Notes: a model not told the origin generated them from the sequence alone. DNA of 64,000 nucleotides from JABDEZ01 sp965276955 (GCA_965276955.1 CBDIBP010000020.1:62001-126000), one strand, 5' to 3'; counted from the first letter of the stretch, positions 1 to 8,406 are shown. Program-made: numbers and translations.

Positions 1-1
1 T

Positions 2-298
2 GTATCTACTTATTGCGACACCACCTCTGCACCATCAGGGGTGCCGACCATTGTAGCTGGCGGCCCTATTGTCATTTCCCCTAATCCTGTTAACGGCGAT
101 AACATCACCATAAAAAGCAATATAAATATCAGGAACATAGTCATCTGCAACCTGGCAGGGCAGGTACTTATACAGCAAACCGGTAACATGCAAAACGACA
201 TGAACGTAGCGATCAGCGCCCTTCCTGCAGGTTACTACATCGTAAAGGTTTTATCGGCCGATGGAAATATCAAGGCATTGAAAATGCTAAAAGAATAG
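2..298 (+). CDS. C-terminal part of a T9SS-secreted protein (partial)
   Basis: The reading frame is open from the first base of the window, so the start lies outside. The visible 98 residues contain a type A T9SS C-terminal sorting domain: an ISPNPV motif near residue 25, alternating beta strands, an ISALPAGYYIVKV motif and a final KALKMLKE. Domains of this type direct export through the outer membrane by the type IX secretion system and are then cleaved, with cargo attached to the surface or released. What the cargo is cannot be told from this fragment. An internal ATG/GTG at 41 is in frame but lies inside the domain and is not a likely start. Confidence 0.85.
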   Translation, partial: VSTYCDTTSAPSGVPTIVAGGPIVISPNPVNGDNITIKSNINIRNIVICNLAGQVLIQQTGNMQNDMNVAISALPAGYYIVKVLSADGNIKALKMLKE

Positions 299-399
299 CC
301 CTCGCTCATTCTTCCTTAAGATATTAGGATCGATGCATTTTTTTAATAGTTTCATATTACTATGAAAATCCTTAACTTAGAAACACGATCGCACCTGCT

Positions 400-732
400 A
401 TGATAGACCACAACCTCATAACTACATCCAACAGCCTTGAAGGCTATCGCATTACCAAGCATCTGGGCGTCATCCGTGGGGTTACGGTCCGCTCCCGCAG
501 CGTGTTCGGCAACATATTGGGTGGATTGCAATCGCTGGTAGGTGGGCAGATCAGTGCATATGTAGAGCTATGCGAGAAGACCCGCCAGGAAGCTTACGAA
601 CTAATGATAGACCATGCCAACCAGGCAGGCGCCAACGCCATCATAGCCATGCGGTACGATGCTAATGAAGTGCTGGAGGGGATTACAGAAGTGCTGGCAT
701 ACGGTACTGCGGTAGTAGTGGAGAAAATATAA
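400..732 (+). CDS. YbjQ/UPF0145 family protein
   Basis: The 110-residue product matches the YbjQ family (PF01906, a putative heavy-metal-binding domain that forms pentameric rings). The usual family marks are present: a T-T-N-S-L-E-G-Y opening, a G-V-I-R-G-V-T-V-R-S stretch, the R-x-E-A-Y-x-L-M helix, and the A-x-x-x-G-A-N-A-I-I strand before a C-terminal T-A-V-V-V. Length is normal for the family. No signal peptide is seen, so it is probably cytoplasmic. The biochemical function of the family is not established. It stands alone and ends 5 bp from a convergent gene. Confidence 0.85.
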   Translation: MIDHNLITTSNSLEGYRITKHLGVIRGVTVRSRSVFGNILGGLQSLVGGQISAYVELCEKTRQEAYELMIDHANQAGANAIIAMRYDANEVLEGITEVLAYGTAVVVEKI

Positions 733-737
733 GGAGG

Positions 738-1457
738 TCAATCCTGCTTTATCATTGCCCCGCGTATGTACTCTTTATAGTTGGCCCTCACCCAGCTCTT
801 TAGCTCCAGGTCACTGGCCTGCCGTGCAAAATCACTTTCCATTGGGTAGGCATATATGAATGCAGCTATACTATCTGTATCGCGCAGTGGTGTTAGTGCT
901 ATTACCAGTTCCGGGTTATACCGGCTATCTATGAAATTCATGCGGTCCTCAGCCGCGAATTTTTTTCTAAATTTTTTAGCCTGCTTGTTCTTGCCCCTTA
1001 TTTTATCCACCGCCCAGCCTATACAGCCCACACAAGCCGGCCCCATCACCTTAGGCTTGGGTACCAGCTGTCTATGCAGCTCATGGTTGTACGTCAGTTG
1101 TTTTTCCAGGGAGTCTTGCTGGTACTTGGTCCGGGTGGTCACTACAGCTTCTTTTAGCTGGTGCAGTAAAGGCTCCATAAGTACCGACTGGTACTTGCTG
1201 CCCATTGTATAGGTCATTACACGCTGTGCGAGCCGGTAAGCAATGTGCCGGAACATCAGGGTATCGCCTGCATTAGCGTTTATCTTGTAATACCCTTCGT
1301 TATCAGATGATACAGCTTTACCATTATAGGTATTCACCACACTCACGCCTACCACCGGCTCCATAGTTTCCCTGTCCAGCACCAATCCCTCAAGGATCTG
1401 CGCTACAGCTACAGTGTGAACGAAGAGTAAAATAAGTGTGATGCCCGCCTTCAGCAT
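738..1457 (-). CDS. secreted carboxypeptidase-regulatory-like domain protein
   Basis: I place the start at 1457, because this gives a clean signal peptide (MLKAGITLILL...AVAQ); an in-frame ATG at 1484 adds nine residues. After the signal comes a CarboxypepD_reg-like domain (PF13715), seen as I-L-E-G-L-V-L-D-R-E-T-M-E-P-V-V-G-V-S-V followed by a Y-K-I-N-A strand and a G-D-T-L-M-F-R-H-I-A-Y segment. The rest (about 130 residues) is hydrophilic with a CVGC pair and no domain I recognise. Such proteins in Bacteroidota sit in the periplasm or at the outer membrane, and the domain also occurs at the N terminus of TonB receptors. The specific role is unknown. Confidence 0.75.
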   Translation of the reverse strand: MLKAGITLILLFVHTVAVAQILEGLVLDRETMEPVVGVSVVNTYNGKAVSSDNEGYYKINANAGDTLMFRHIAYRLAQRVMTYTMGSKYQSVLMEPLLHQLKEAVVTTRTKYQQDSLEKQLTYNHELHRQLVPKPKVMGPACVGCIGWAVDKIRGKNKQAKKFRKKFAAEDRMNFIDSRYNPELVIALTPLRDTDSIAAFIYAYPMESDFARQASDLELKSWVRANYKEYIRGAMIKQD

Positions 1458-1542
1458 ATCACAAGATAGCAGTAGCCAGGCCATTACATATGCATCCTTA
1501 AGTTATCGTAACAAACATTTAGCATATAAGACATAGCCAATA

Positions 1543-1950
1543 CTACCGCAATTCAGCTTGCGTCGCGGCCGTCTGACTCATGCGATGCTGCATGCGCAAG
1601 TTTGCAAGGTGCGTAGCAATAAGCCCTGCCGATGCAAAGTAAGCCAGCCAATGTATGTAATCTTCAAAAAGAATAGCCACTGTTAGCACGCCCCAAAAGA
1701 ACCAGAACAGCCTTTTAACGAGCTTAGATAGCGCATGGCCTGCCGAATGGTACACAGCAGTAAAGCTGATGATAAGAAAAAAATAGTCTATTGATCCCCA
1801 CCATGTGGGCAATACATAAGCTGTATGCCCACTCCACCACACCTTTAGTACGAAAGCCAAAGGCACTACCATACAATGCACCATGCACAATACAGCACTG
1901 GCTATGCCCAGCCGGTCAGATCCTGTATGTGTATGCTGATGTTCGCTCAT
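1543..1950 (-). CDS. MerC-domain membrane protein with His-rich N terminus
   Basis: This product of about 135 residues fits the MerC family (PF03203), a four-helix inner-membrane protein known from mercury-resistance operons. It shows the VLCMVHCMVVP metal-binding CxxxHC-type motif in the first helix and three further hydrophobic helices. Starting at 1950 gives the N terminus MSEHQHTHTGSDR, whose histidines could bind metal; a longer frame begins at 2001 but would run through the operator region. No mercury reductase or merR is nearby. It diverges from a Fur-family regulator, with two dyads in the shared intergenic space, which suggests a zinc- or other metal-related transport role rather than mercury resistance. 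That role is inference. Confidence 0.75.
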   Translation of the reverse strand: MSEHQHTHTGSDRLGIASAVLCMVHCMVVPLAFVLKVWWSGHTAYVLPTWWGSIDYFFLIISFTAVYHSAGHALSKLVKRLFWFFWGVLTVAILFEDYIHWLAYFASAGLIATHLANLRMQHRMSQTAATQAELR

Positions 1951-1957
1951 TTCTTTA

Positions 1958-2003
1958 TGCAACTGAGTTGCAAATATACCACAAATGCAACAACATTGCA
2001 TTT
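1958..2003. promoter_or_regulatory. double-dyad candidate operator in the merC/fur divergent promoter
   Basis: Two inverted repeats lie in the 80-bp divergent spacer. The first (1958-1972) is TGCAAC-TGA-GTTGCA; the second (1983-2003) has perfect 8-bp arms AAATGCAA and TTGCATTT around a 5-base centre. They share the half-site TGCAA. On the minus strand a perfect TAnnTTTG minus-7 box (TATATTTG, 1971-1978) overlaps the first dyad, so binding there would block merC transcription. On the plus strand a weaker TATCTTTA (2013-2020) precedes fur. Size and symmetry are typical of Fur/Zur-family operators, and the adjacent gene encodes such a protein; autoregulation is inferred. Confidence 0.6.
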
Positions 2004-2030
2004 ACTTTTCTTATCTTTACATAGTTATTT

Positions 2031-2438
2031 ATGAACGCAGCAGAAGAAATAAAGAATAAGGGATTAAAAATAACCCCGGCTCGCATCAAGGTGCTCGACA
2101 CGCTGAGCCATGACGGGAAGGCGCTGAGTCATACCGAGTTGGAACCTATATTGGGTAAGATAGATCGCATTACGCTGTACCGTATATTGAACGATTTTGA
2201 AGAGGCTGGCATTGTACACAAGGTGATGGATAAAGACGGCATAGCACGGTTTGCAGTATGCAGGCACAACTGCAGCACCCAGCACCATAACGATGATCAT
2301 ATACACTTTAACTGCACAGCCTGCCATAAAATGCTGTGCCTTGAGCATACACAAGCTACCGGTATAGTACTTCCTACAGGTTTTACCACCACCGGGCAAA
2401 GCACTATTGTATATGGCCTGTGCAAAGCCTGTAACTAA
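2031..2438 (+). CDS. Fur-family transcriptional regulator (Zur-like)
   Basis: The 135-residue product has the Fur layout: a winged-helix DNA-binding half (G-L-K-I-T-P-A-R-I-K-V-L and I-D-R-I-T-L-Y-R-I-L recognition helix), then a C-terminal dimerisation/metal half with a HHNDDHIHF histidine cluster, a CTAC pair and a C-terminal CKAC pair that would hold a structural zinc. It acts as a metal-responsive repressor in the cytoplasm. Whether the sensed metal is zinc, iron or another cannot be read with certainty; pairing with a MerC-type transporter and a TGCAA dyad favours zinc. Its last four bases overlap the end of the convergent gene at 2435. Confidence 0.85.
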   Translation: MNAAEEIKNKGLKITPARIKVLDTLSHDGKALSHTELEPILGKIDRITLYRILNDFEEAGIVHKVMDKDGIARFAVCRHNCSTQHHNDDHIHFNCTACHKMLCLEHTQATGIVLPTGFTTTGQSTIVYGLCKACN

Positions 2439-3208
2439 AAGACCATCTCTTCCGACTTGCGCTTGAAGATGCAAAGATACCAGCCCGCGCGTATACCAAA
2501 TAGTACATCCAGCCGCTGTTTGTTATCCGATCTCATCACATCAAAAAGATAGTCGCGACGGTCTTTTGTGAAACCGAACAATACATCGGGACCGATGTGA
2601 AAATTGAGCAATCCGCTTTTGGCAATGTAAGAATATTCTATACTTTCTTCTACGAACAGTCCATTTGTTAGCCTGTCATAGCCCTTTACATATGCACCTT
2701 TCAATGCGGTAACTGATTGGTCTGCATTGTTAATGAATATCTTATGTTGCATGAACCCAACACTTGTGGTGAACAGGATACCATTGTCCTTACTGCTTTT
2801 AGAGATGTTCCATATTTTGCCTGCCTGTAGCCCTATCATATATCCGCGTTCGTAGCAAGGTATAGTAACATTAGCGCCGCTTTGGGTGTAAAACTCACCG
2901 TACTTGTTCTTTATATTACTCAGAAAGGAATCTTCTTTTATTTTGTTGCCGAAAATGTAATCGAACTTTGCCCCAAACATCCAGTTCGACTTGGTTTTGT
3001 ATATCACTGCAGCACCTACCCGGCCGTCCGTTCCAAAACGTTTTGCCATGTCGGCCGCTGGAAAGTCGAAATTGCCACTGGGGCTTATTATCCAACCTTT
3101 GTGCGATTCAAGAGCTTTTTTAGTGACACCAAAAAGATCATCATCGCTCTGTGCATAACTAAGAAGGGTAGAACATAACAAGCAAATGATAATGAGATAT
3201 AACTTCAT
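2435..3208 (-). CDS. secreted outer-membrane-type protein, function unknown
   Basis: The 257-residue product begins with a clear signal peptide (MKLYLIIICLLCSTLLSYAQ). The mature part alternates hydrophobic and polar residues with many aromatic strand ends (for example NWMFGAKFDYIFGNK and GYMIGLQAGKIWNI) and ends near IRAGWYLCIF, which looks like an 8- to 10-strand outer-membrane beta barrel. I cannot assign a named family. It ends convergently on the fur gene with a 4-bp overlap, and its own upstream region is shared with the divergent aminotransferase gene. Confidence 0.65.
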   Translation of the reverse strand: MKLYLIIICLLCSTLLSYAQSDDDLFGVTKKALESHKGWIISPSGNFDFPAADMAKRFGTDGRVGAAVIYKTKSNWMFGAKFDYIFGNKIKEDSFLSNIKNKYGEFYTQSGANVTIPCYERGYMIGLQAGKIWNISKSSKDNGILFTTSVGFMQHKIFINNADQSVTALKGAYVKGYDRLTNGLFVEESIEYSYIAKSGLLNFHIGPDVLFGFTKDRRDYLFDVMRSDNKQRLDVLFGIRAGWYLCIFKRKSEEMVF

Positions 3209-3379
3209 CTTGATACAATAATTGGGCTGGTGAAGTTAAGGAATAATATTACGCCACCCATGTTGTTCACTTCAAATTGTATTCGTTACGCAACACTTTC
3301 CACCGCTTAGTGCAGCTGTAAAATGCCTACAACCAAAGGTAGCCCACCAGCTGCATTCTACTTTTATATACAGCAATAC

Positions 3380-3410
3380 TTTGATGAATGATGGGTATGA
3401 TGTAGGTTTG
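3380..3410 (+). promoter_or_regulatory. Bacteroidota-type promoter of the aminotransferase/rfbC operon
   Basis: TTTG at 3380-3383 and TAGGTTTG at 3403-3410 are separated by 19 bases, an exact match to the TTTG-N19-TAnnTTTG promoter used by the Bacteroidota primary sigma factor. The start codon follows at 3429, giving a leader of about 12 bases. Confidence 0.7.
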
Positions 3411-3428
3411 CATCATTAAATTTTAGAG

Positions 3429-4565
3429 ATGCAGAATTTGCAAATGGTTGACCTGAAACGTCAATATCAGAGAATAAAAGAGGAAGTAAATGCAGGTATC
3501 AGCCAGGTGTTGGAGACCGCAGCATTTATCAATGGCCCTGATGTGCAGCATTTTGCCAAAGAACTGGCTGCCTACCTGGGTGTGAAACACGTGATACCCT
3601 GCGCCAATGGTACCGATGCCCTGCAGATAGCCCTTATGGCGCTGGGCCTGAAACCCGGCGATGAAGTAATAACAGCCTCTTATACTTACATAGCTACTGT
3701 AGAAGTAGTGGCCCTGCTGAACCTGAAACCAGTATTCGTAGATGTGGATGCAGATACCTTTACCATGAATATCGATGCGGTAAAGAAAGCCATCACCCCA
3801 AAAACAAAGGCTATAATACCGGTGCATCTGTATGGCCAAAGCGCCGATATGGAAGCATTGCTCAACCTTGCTAAAGAACATAACATACCAGTAATAGAAG
3901 ATAACGCACAAGCTATAGGTGGTACATACACTTTCTCAAACGGCCAAACAGTAAAGACGGGCAGTATGGGCACCATAGGCTGCACATCCTTCTTCCCTTC
4001 AAAGAACCTGGGTTGCTATGGCGATGGTGGAGCTATGTTCACCAATGATGATGAGCTGGCAGAAAAACTAAAGATGGTAGCCAACCATGGCCAGAAAGAA
4101 CGCTACTATCATGAAGTGGTGGGTGTGAACAGCCGCCTGGATACTATACAGGCTGTAGTGCTCCGTGCCAAACTGAAACACCTGGACGAGTATTGCGCAG
4201 CACGCAGTGCCGTGGCCGACCATTATGATAATGCATTTAAAGGCAACGCTAATATCGTTACCCCATACAGGGCGCCTTATGCGTATCATGTGTTCCATCA
4301 ATACACACTTCAATTGAAGAACGTGAGCCGCGATGAGGTGCAGAAAAAGCTGGCCGAAAAGGGCATTCCTTCCATGATATACTATCCGGTACCGTGCCAT
4401 AAGCAGAACATGCTGAAGGCATTTGATGGCGACAAATTTCACCTGCCAGTGACCGATATGCTTCAAGACTGCGTGATATCACTGCCTATACATACAGAGT
4501 TCACAGAAGAAGAACTGACCTACATCACTACAAATTTCCTGGAGATAATAAACCAGCTATCCTAA
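3429..4565 (+). CDS. DegT/DnrJ/EryC1/StrS-family PLP aminotransferase
   Basis: The 378-residue product is a full-length sugar aminotransferase of the DegT family (PF01041), which puts an amino group on a nucleotide-linked keto-sugar using PLP. Visible marks are the phosphate-binding A-N-G-T-D-A-L segment (59-65), V-I-E-D-N-A-Q with the ring-nitrogen Asp158, and S-F-F-P-S-K-N-L-G with the Schiff-base Lys192. A G-Y/C-Y-G-D-G-G-A-M-F segment follows. It is cytoplasmic. The next gene, rfbC, starts 5 bp downstream, so the two are one operon; together they suggest synthesis of an amino-deoxy sugar for surface polysaccharide or glycoprotein. The matching rmlA and rmlB genes are not here. Confidence 0.9.
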   Translation: MQNLQMVDLKRQYQRIKEEVNAGISQVLETAAFINGPDVQHFAKELAAYLGVKHVIPCANGTDALQIALMALGLKPGDEVITASYTYIATVEVVALLNLKPVFVDVDADTFTMNIDAVKKAITPKTKAIIPVHLYGQSADMEALLNLAKEHNIPVIEDNAQAIGGTYTFSNGQTVKTGSMGTIGCTSFFPSKNLGCYGDGGAMFTNDDELAEKLKMVANHGQKERYYHEVVGVNSRLDTIQAVVLRAKLKHLDEYCAARSAVADHYDNAFKGNANIVTPYRAPYAYHVFHQYTLQLKNVSRDEVQKKLAEKGIPSMIYYPVPCHKQNMLKAFDGDKFHLPVTDMLQDCVISLPIHTEFTEEELTYITTNFLEIINQLS

Positions 4566-4570
4566 ATCTT

Positions 4571-5122
4571 ATGATCGCGCATAAAACACCATTAGAAGGT
4601 CTGTTGATATTAGAGCCCAAAGTGCATAAGGATGAGCGTGGCTACTTCTTTGAAAGCTATAATAAAAAGACCTTCGAAGATGCTACAGCATTGTCCACCA
4701 CTTTTATACAAGACAACCAGGCCCGTTCTGTAAAGAATGTACTGCGTGGCCTGCACTACCAGAACAACCCCACAGCACAAACAAAGCTGGTGCGCGTACT
4801 GGAAGGCGCTATATGGGATGTGGTGGTAGACATACGCCACAATAGCCCGACTTACGGCCAATGGTATGGAGTAGAGCTCTCTGCTGAGAACAAATTACAG
4901 TTCCTGGTGCCGCGTGGCTTTGCACACGGATATTCTGTACTCAGTGATACCGCAGAGATATTTTACAAGTGCGATAACCTCTACGATAAGGCAACGGAAG
5001 GCGGAGTATACTATGCCGACCCATCTCTCCATATCGACTGGAAAATAGATCTGCAGCACGCTATTATATCTGATAAAGATAAAGTGCAGCCGCACCTGAA
5101 AGACGCAAATAATCAGTTCTAA
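4571..5122 (+). CDS. rfbC: dTDP-4-dehydrorhamnose 3,5-epimerase
   Basis: The 183-residue product is a normal-length RmlC/RfbC cupin. It epimerises C3 and C5 of dTDP-4-keto-6-deoxyglucose in dTDP-rhamnose synthesis. Conserved residues are seen at the right places: an R-G-Y-F-F-E-S-Y segment near 23-30, the Q-D-N-Q-A-R-S substrate loop, the catalytic His62 in L-R-G-L-H-Y-Q, V-R-V-x-x-G-x-I-W-D-V-V-V-D-x-R, and the Tyr132 region F-Y-K-C-D-N-L-Y. Presence of both His and Tyr argues for a true 3,5-epimerase rather than an FdtA-type isomerase. It is translated 5 bp after the aminotransferase and followed by a terminator. Confidence 0.93.
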   Translation: MIAHKTPLEGLLILEPKVHKDERGYFFESYNKKTFEDATALSTTFIQDNQARSVKNVLRGLHYQNNPTAQTKLVRVLEGAIWDVVVDIRHNSPTYGQWYGVELSAENKLQFLVPRGFAHGYSVLSDTAEIFYKCDNLYDKATEGGVYYADPSLHIDWKIDLQHAIISDKDKVQPHLKDANNQF

Positions 5123-5138
5123 CAATAGTTATTATAAT

Positions 5139-5178
5139 AAAATATGCCCGGGCTCTATATAAGCACCGGGCGTATTTT
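5139..5178 (+). terminator. rho-independent terminator after rfbC
   Basis: A 13-bp stem pairs 5139-5151 with 5166-5178 (one G-T wobble; core GCCCGG/CCGGGC), followed by a run of T. It closes the aminotransferase-rfbC operon. Confidence 0.85.
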
Positions 5179-5208
5179 TTTTGTAGCAGAAGTGTATACT
5201 ATTCTTCT

Positions 5209-5700
5209 TTAAGATTTCATATTGATGAACTGTAGTGGCTGCTCCAAATTCGATGTACGGCAGAGCTGTATCACAGCTTGCAGGTCATCGATCTTCTTTC
5301 CGGTTACACGTATTATGTCGTCCATTATAGCAGGCTGCACTTTTAGTCCGCTATCTTTTATCAGCTTTACTACCTTCTTAGCAAAATCCTTGTCTATACC
5401 GTTCCTTACGGGCACTGATTTTTTAATGAATTTACCCAATCCTGTAGATTCTTTCGACATGTCGAAGCTGCTGGCTTCCAGCCCCTGGCGCATTGCCTTG
5501 GTGAGGAATATATCTTCCAGCTGCTGCAATTGCATGTCGCTTTCCACCTCTATGTTCACCACCATGTCTTTCTTGTTCAGCTCTAAAACTACATGGCTGC
5601 CTTTAAAGTCAAAACGGTTGTCAATTTCCTTTTTGGCTATGTTCACTGCGTTATCTAATGTTTGCAAGTCTACCTTGCTTGCTATATCTAATGAAGGCAT
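5209..5700 (-). CDS. YajQ-family nucleotide-binding protein
   Basis: The 163-residue product is a full-length YajQ protein (PF04461). Family marks include the opening M-P-S-L-D-I-A-S-K-V-D, N-A-V-N-x-A-x-K-E-I-x-x-R-F-D-F-K-G, and the C-terminal V-R-V-T-G-K-K-I-D-D-L-Q-A-V-I. Members bind nucleic acid or cyclic di-GMP and affect virulence gene expression in Xanthomonas; the role in Bacteroidota is unknown. It is cytoplasmic. It lies 71 bp downstream of the ABC-F gene on the same strand and may be read from it. Confidence 0.9.
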   Translation of the reverse strand: MPSLDIASKVDLQTLDNAVNIAKKEIDNRFDFKGSHVVLELNKKDMVVNIEVESDMQLQQLEDIFLTKAMRQGLEASSFDMSKESTGLGKFIKKSVPVRNGIDKDFAKKVVKLIKDSGLKVQPAIMDDIIRVTGKKIDDLQAVIQLCRTSNLEQPLQFINMKS

Positions 5701-5771
5701 AAAATTCTTTTAAAATAAAATCAGTATAAAGGTAAGCACCTTGCCACATACCTGCAATATGCTGCTTATGT

Positions 5772-7730
5772 TTACGATAGTTGCTGCTCCAATGCCAATA
5801 TTTGTTCAAATACCTTGTCGTAGGTCTTCGTCAGCTCATCTACCTTTTGCATGTGCCGCTTGTATTGCTCATCCAGCTTGGCAAATTGGTCGCGATCGGT
5901 ATACAGGGCAGGGTCTGCAAGTCTGGCCTCAAGGGCTGCTTTTTCCTTATTGGCCTTGTCCATATCAGCTTCCAGTTGCTCAAACATTTTCTGCTGTTTC
6001 TGGTGCTCTTTTCTCAGGTTCTTTATCTCTGCTTCGTTCACGTTCGGCACCGGTCTCACTTCTTTTTTCTCAGCTTGTTTAGGCTTGGCTATTGCTACAG
6101 GCTCCTTAGCGGCAGCCTGTTCGCGCTTCAGCTTCTCGGCTTGGTAAACTACCCATTCATCGTAGCTACCAATAAATTCCTTGATCTCACCATCCTCTAT
6201 GCTCCATATTTTATTAGCCGTTCTGCTTATAAAATACCTGTCGTGCGATACCAGTATCAGCGTACCTGTATACTTGTTCAGTGCTTCTATAAGCATCTCC
6301 ACGCTCTGCATATCCAGGTGGTTGGTAGGCTCATCCAGCATAAGGAAGTTGCCTTTGGCAGCTATGGTCTTGGCCAATGCTACCCTGGCCTTTTCACCAC
6401 CACTTAATACTTTTATTTTCTTGAACACATCGTCTCCGCTAAACAGGAAGCAGCCCAGCAATTGCCTTAGTTCCAGCTCCGTTTTCCCGCTACGGCATTG
6501 TTTCAGTTCTTCCAGTATCTCAAATTCTACGTTCAGCGATTCCAACTGGTGCTGTGCATAGAAACTTTCTTCTACATTATGGCCCCATTTGCGTTCACCC
6601 TCGCAACTTTCTACGCCTGCTATTATCCTCAGTAACGTCGATTTACCACGTCCGTTCGCACCTATCAGCGCTATCTTATCACCACGCTCTATTTCCGCCT
6701 GCGCATTATCTAATATATGCAATTCTCCATAGCTCTTTTCAATACCTGTAAGCGTACATATCACCTTACCCGGCGTTTTGGCCACATCAAAGTTGATGTT
6801 CATGGTAGGCACAGATGCATCGGGCGATTCTATTTTGTCCAGCTTGTCCAGGCGCTTCATAGCACTCTGTGCCTGTGCAGCCTTGCTGGCTTTTGCCTTA
6901 AAGCGCTCAATGAATCGCTCTTGCTGGCGTATATAGTCCTGCTGGTTCTCAAACTCGCGCTGCTGCATTGCCATACGTTCTACCTTCTCCTTTTGGAAGA
7001 AAGTGTAGTTACCGCTGTATTGCACCAGGTCGCGCTGCCATACTTCTACTATCTTGGTCACCATCTTGTCCAGGAAATAACGGTCATGCGATACGATGAC
7101 CACACTGCCCGGATACCCTATCAGGTAGCGCTCCAGCCACTCGATAGACGGTAGGTCAAGGTGGTTGGTAGGCTCATCCAGCAGCAGCAGTTCTGGCGCC
7201 TGCAGCATCATTTTTGCCAGCAGCACGCGCATACGCCATCCACCACTAAAGGTGTTATATGGGCGTTGCAGGTCGGCAGTGCTAAAACCAAGCCCTTCCA
7301 GCACCTCTGCCGTGCGGTGTTCCATTTCGTAGCCACCTGCTACTTCAAAGTCGTGCAGGGAGTGACTGTAGTCATCCAGCAACTTCTCATCGTCAGGTTT
7401 TGTTTCCAGGTCTTTCAGTATGCGCTCCATCACCTTTTCCACCTCGTGCGCCTTTTCAAAGGCTTGCATACCTACTTTTAATATACTATCATCGGTAGAA
7501 AAACTTAAAAGATCCTGGTTGAAGAACCCCAAACTCACATCTTTTGGCTTATTGATGGAGCCACCTTCCGGTGTGTACATCCCCGTCATCAATCTTAGTA
7601 TGGTCGATTTTCCGGCGCCATTGCTACCAACAAGTCCTATTCTTTCGCCTGTACCTATCTGCCAGCTTGCATCTTCGAGTATTGGACGTGAGCCAAATGA
7701 AAATGATAAATTTTGTAAAGAGATCAACAT
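5772..7730 (-). CDS. ABC-F family ATPase (Uup/YheS type)
   Basis: The 652-residue product has two ABC ATPase domains with no membrane segment, the ABC-F plan. Domain 1 has a Walker A at 35-43 (GSNGAGKST), a signature F-S-G-G-W-R-M-R and Walker B L-L-L-L-D-E-P-T-N-H-L-D. A charged linker around 240-300 is the P-site tRNA-interaction motif. Domain 2 has a Walker A G-A-N-G-R-G-K-S-T, signature L-S-G-G-E-K-A-R and L-M-L-D-E-P-T-N-H-L-D. The last 110 residues are a charged coiled coil typical of Uup-like members. ABC-F proteins act on the ribosome or in DNA repair; antibiotic protection cannot be assumed. Divergent from the lipoprotein gene at 7804. Confidence 0.92.
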   Translation of the reverse strand: MLISLQNLSFSFGSRPILEDASWQIGTGERIGLVGSNGAGKSTILRLMTGMYTPEGGSINKPKDVSLGFFNQDLLSFSTDDSILKVGMQAFEKAHEVEKVMERILKDLETKPDDEKLLDDYSHSLHDFEVAGGYEMEHRTAEVLEGLGFSTADLQRPYNTFSGGWRMRVLLAKMMLQAPELLLLDEPTNHLDLPSIEWLERYLIGYPGSVVIVSHDRYFLDKMVTKIVEVWQRDLVQYSGNYTFFQKEKVERMAMQQREFENQQDYIRQQERFIERFKAKASKAAQAQSAMKRLDKLDKIESPDASVPTMNINFDVAKTPGKVICTLTGIEKSYGELHILDNAQAEIERGDKIALIGANGRGKSTLLRIIAGVESCEGERKWGHNVEESFYAQHQLESLNVEFEILEELKQCRSGKTELELRQLLGCFLFSGDDVFKKIKVLSGGEKARVALAKTIAAKGNFLMLDEPTNHLDMQSVEMLIEALNKYTGTLILVSHDRYFISRTANKIWSIEDGEIKEFIGSYDEWVVYQAEKLKREQAAAKEPVAIAKPKQAEKKEVRPVPNVNEAEIKNLRKEHQKQQKMFEQLEADMDKANKEKAALEARLADPALYTDRDQFAKLDEQYKRHMQKVDELTKTYDKVFEQILALEQQLS

Positions 7731-7776
7731 GATGCAACAAAATTACACCCATTGCGTTTAGCAAGCTACGTTCCTG

Positions 7777-7784
7777 TATTTTTG
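7777..7784 (+). promoter_or_regulatory. candidate minus-7 box for the DUF3347/TonB pair
   Basis: TATTTTTG matches TAnnTTTG exactly and lies 20 bases before the start codon at 7804. A weak TTG at 7752 could serve as the upstream element. Confidence 0.45.
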
Positions 7785-7803
7785 CAACAAATTTTTTTTA
7801 TTT

Positions 7804-8400
7804 ATGCGCTACATATACTTTTTACTGGCATGTACTATCAGTCTCACTGCCTGCAACAGCACTGCCAACAAAACAGCTTCCACTAATGATAGCCTGAATA
7901 AAACAGCACCTACAGCCGCAAAATTGCCTACAAGCACACTGAACGATGCCGGCACCCAAACCCTTATAGCTGTAGTGAACAAATATTACAAAGTAAAAGA
8001 TGCGCTGATAGCCAGTGAAGGGAAACAAGCCGCAGCGCCTGCCCAGGAACTCGTAATAGTTGCAGATAGCCTGGATGCTCTCCTAAAAAGTGACAACACT
8101 AATAAAGCATTGTTACCATACGCCGATACGGTAGTAGCACAAGCTAAAATAATTGCCAACAGTACCAAAGAGAACATTACTACAGACAACCTGCAGCTTG
8201 CATTCAGCAAAGCATCAGACAACCTGTATACACTGGTACAGAAGGCACAGCTCAAGAATGCTAACATTTACCAACAACACTGCCCTATGGCCCTGAACGA
8301 AAAAGGCGCTAACTGGATAAGTAATGAAAGTGAAATTAAAAACCCATACTACGGCAAAAAGATGCTGGAGTGTGGCGATGTTACAGACTCATTGAAATAA
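7804..8400 (+). CDS. DUF3347-domain lipoprotein
   Basis: The 198-residue product starts with a lipoprotein signal ending in LTAC (Cys17). After a low-complexity Thr/Ser/Ala linker comes a helical domain followed by the typical DUF3347 end: Q-Q-H-C-P-M-A, G-x-x-W-x-S, I-K-N-P-Y-Y-G-K-K-M-L-E-C-G. The Cys, His and Met residues in this segment are like those of the C-terminal domain found attached to CusB-type efflux adaptors and to copper-related proteins in Bacteroidota, so metal binding is plausible. It would sit on the periplasmic side of a membrane. It is followed 6 bp later by a TonB-dependent receptor and is probably co-transcribed. Confidence 0.8.
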   Translation: MRYIYFLLACTISLTACNSTANKTASTNDSLNKTAPTAAKLPTSTLNDAGTQTLIAVVNKYYKVKDALIASEGKQAAAPAQELVIVADSLDALLKSDNTNKALLPYADTVVAQAKIIANSTKENITTDNLQLAFSKASDNLYTLVQKAQLKNANIYQQHCPMALNEKGANWISNESEIKNPYYGKKMLECGDVTDSLK

Positions 8401-8406
8401 GCACTT

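Noticed and set aside
856..1212. 118-residue frame opposite the regulatory-domain protein
   Set aside because: The minus-strand product has a signal peptide and a recognised domain; the plus-strand frame has neither.
1543..1950. Mercury resistance operon
   Set aside because: Only a MerC-type gene is present; no merA, merT, merP or merR, and the adjacent regulator is of the Fur family.
5772..7730. Antibiotic-resistance ABC-F protein
   Set aside because: The C-terminal coiled coil and overall form fit housekeeping Uup/YheS-type members; no sign of a resistance context.
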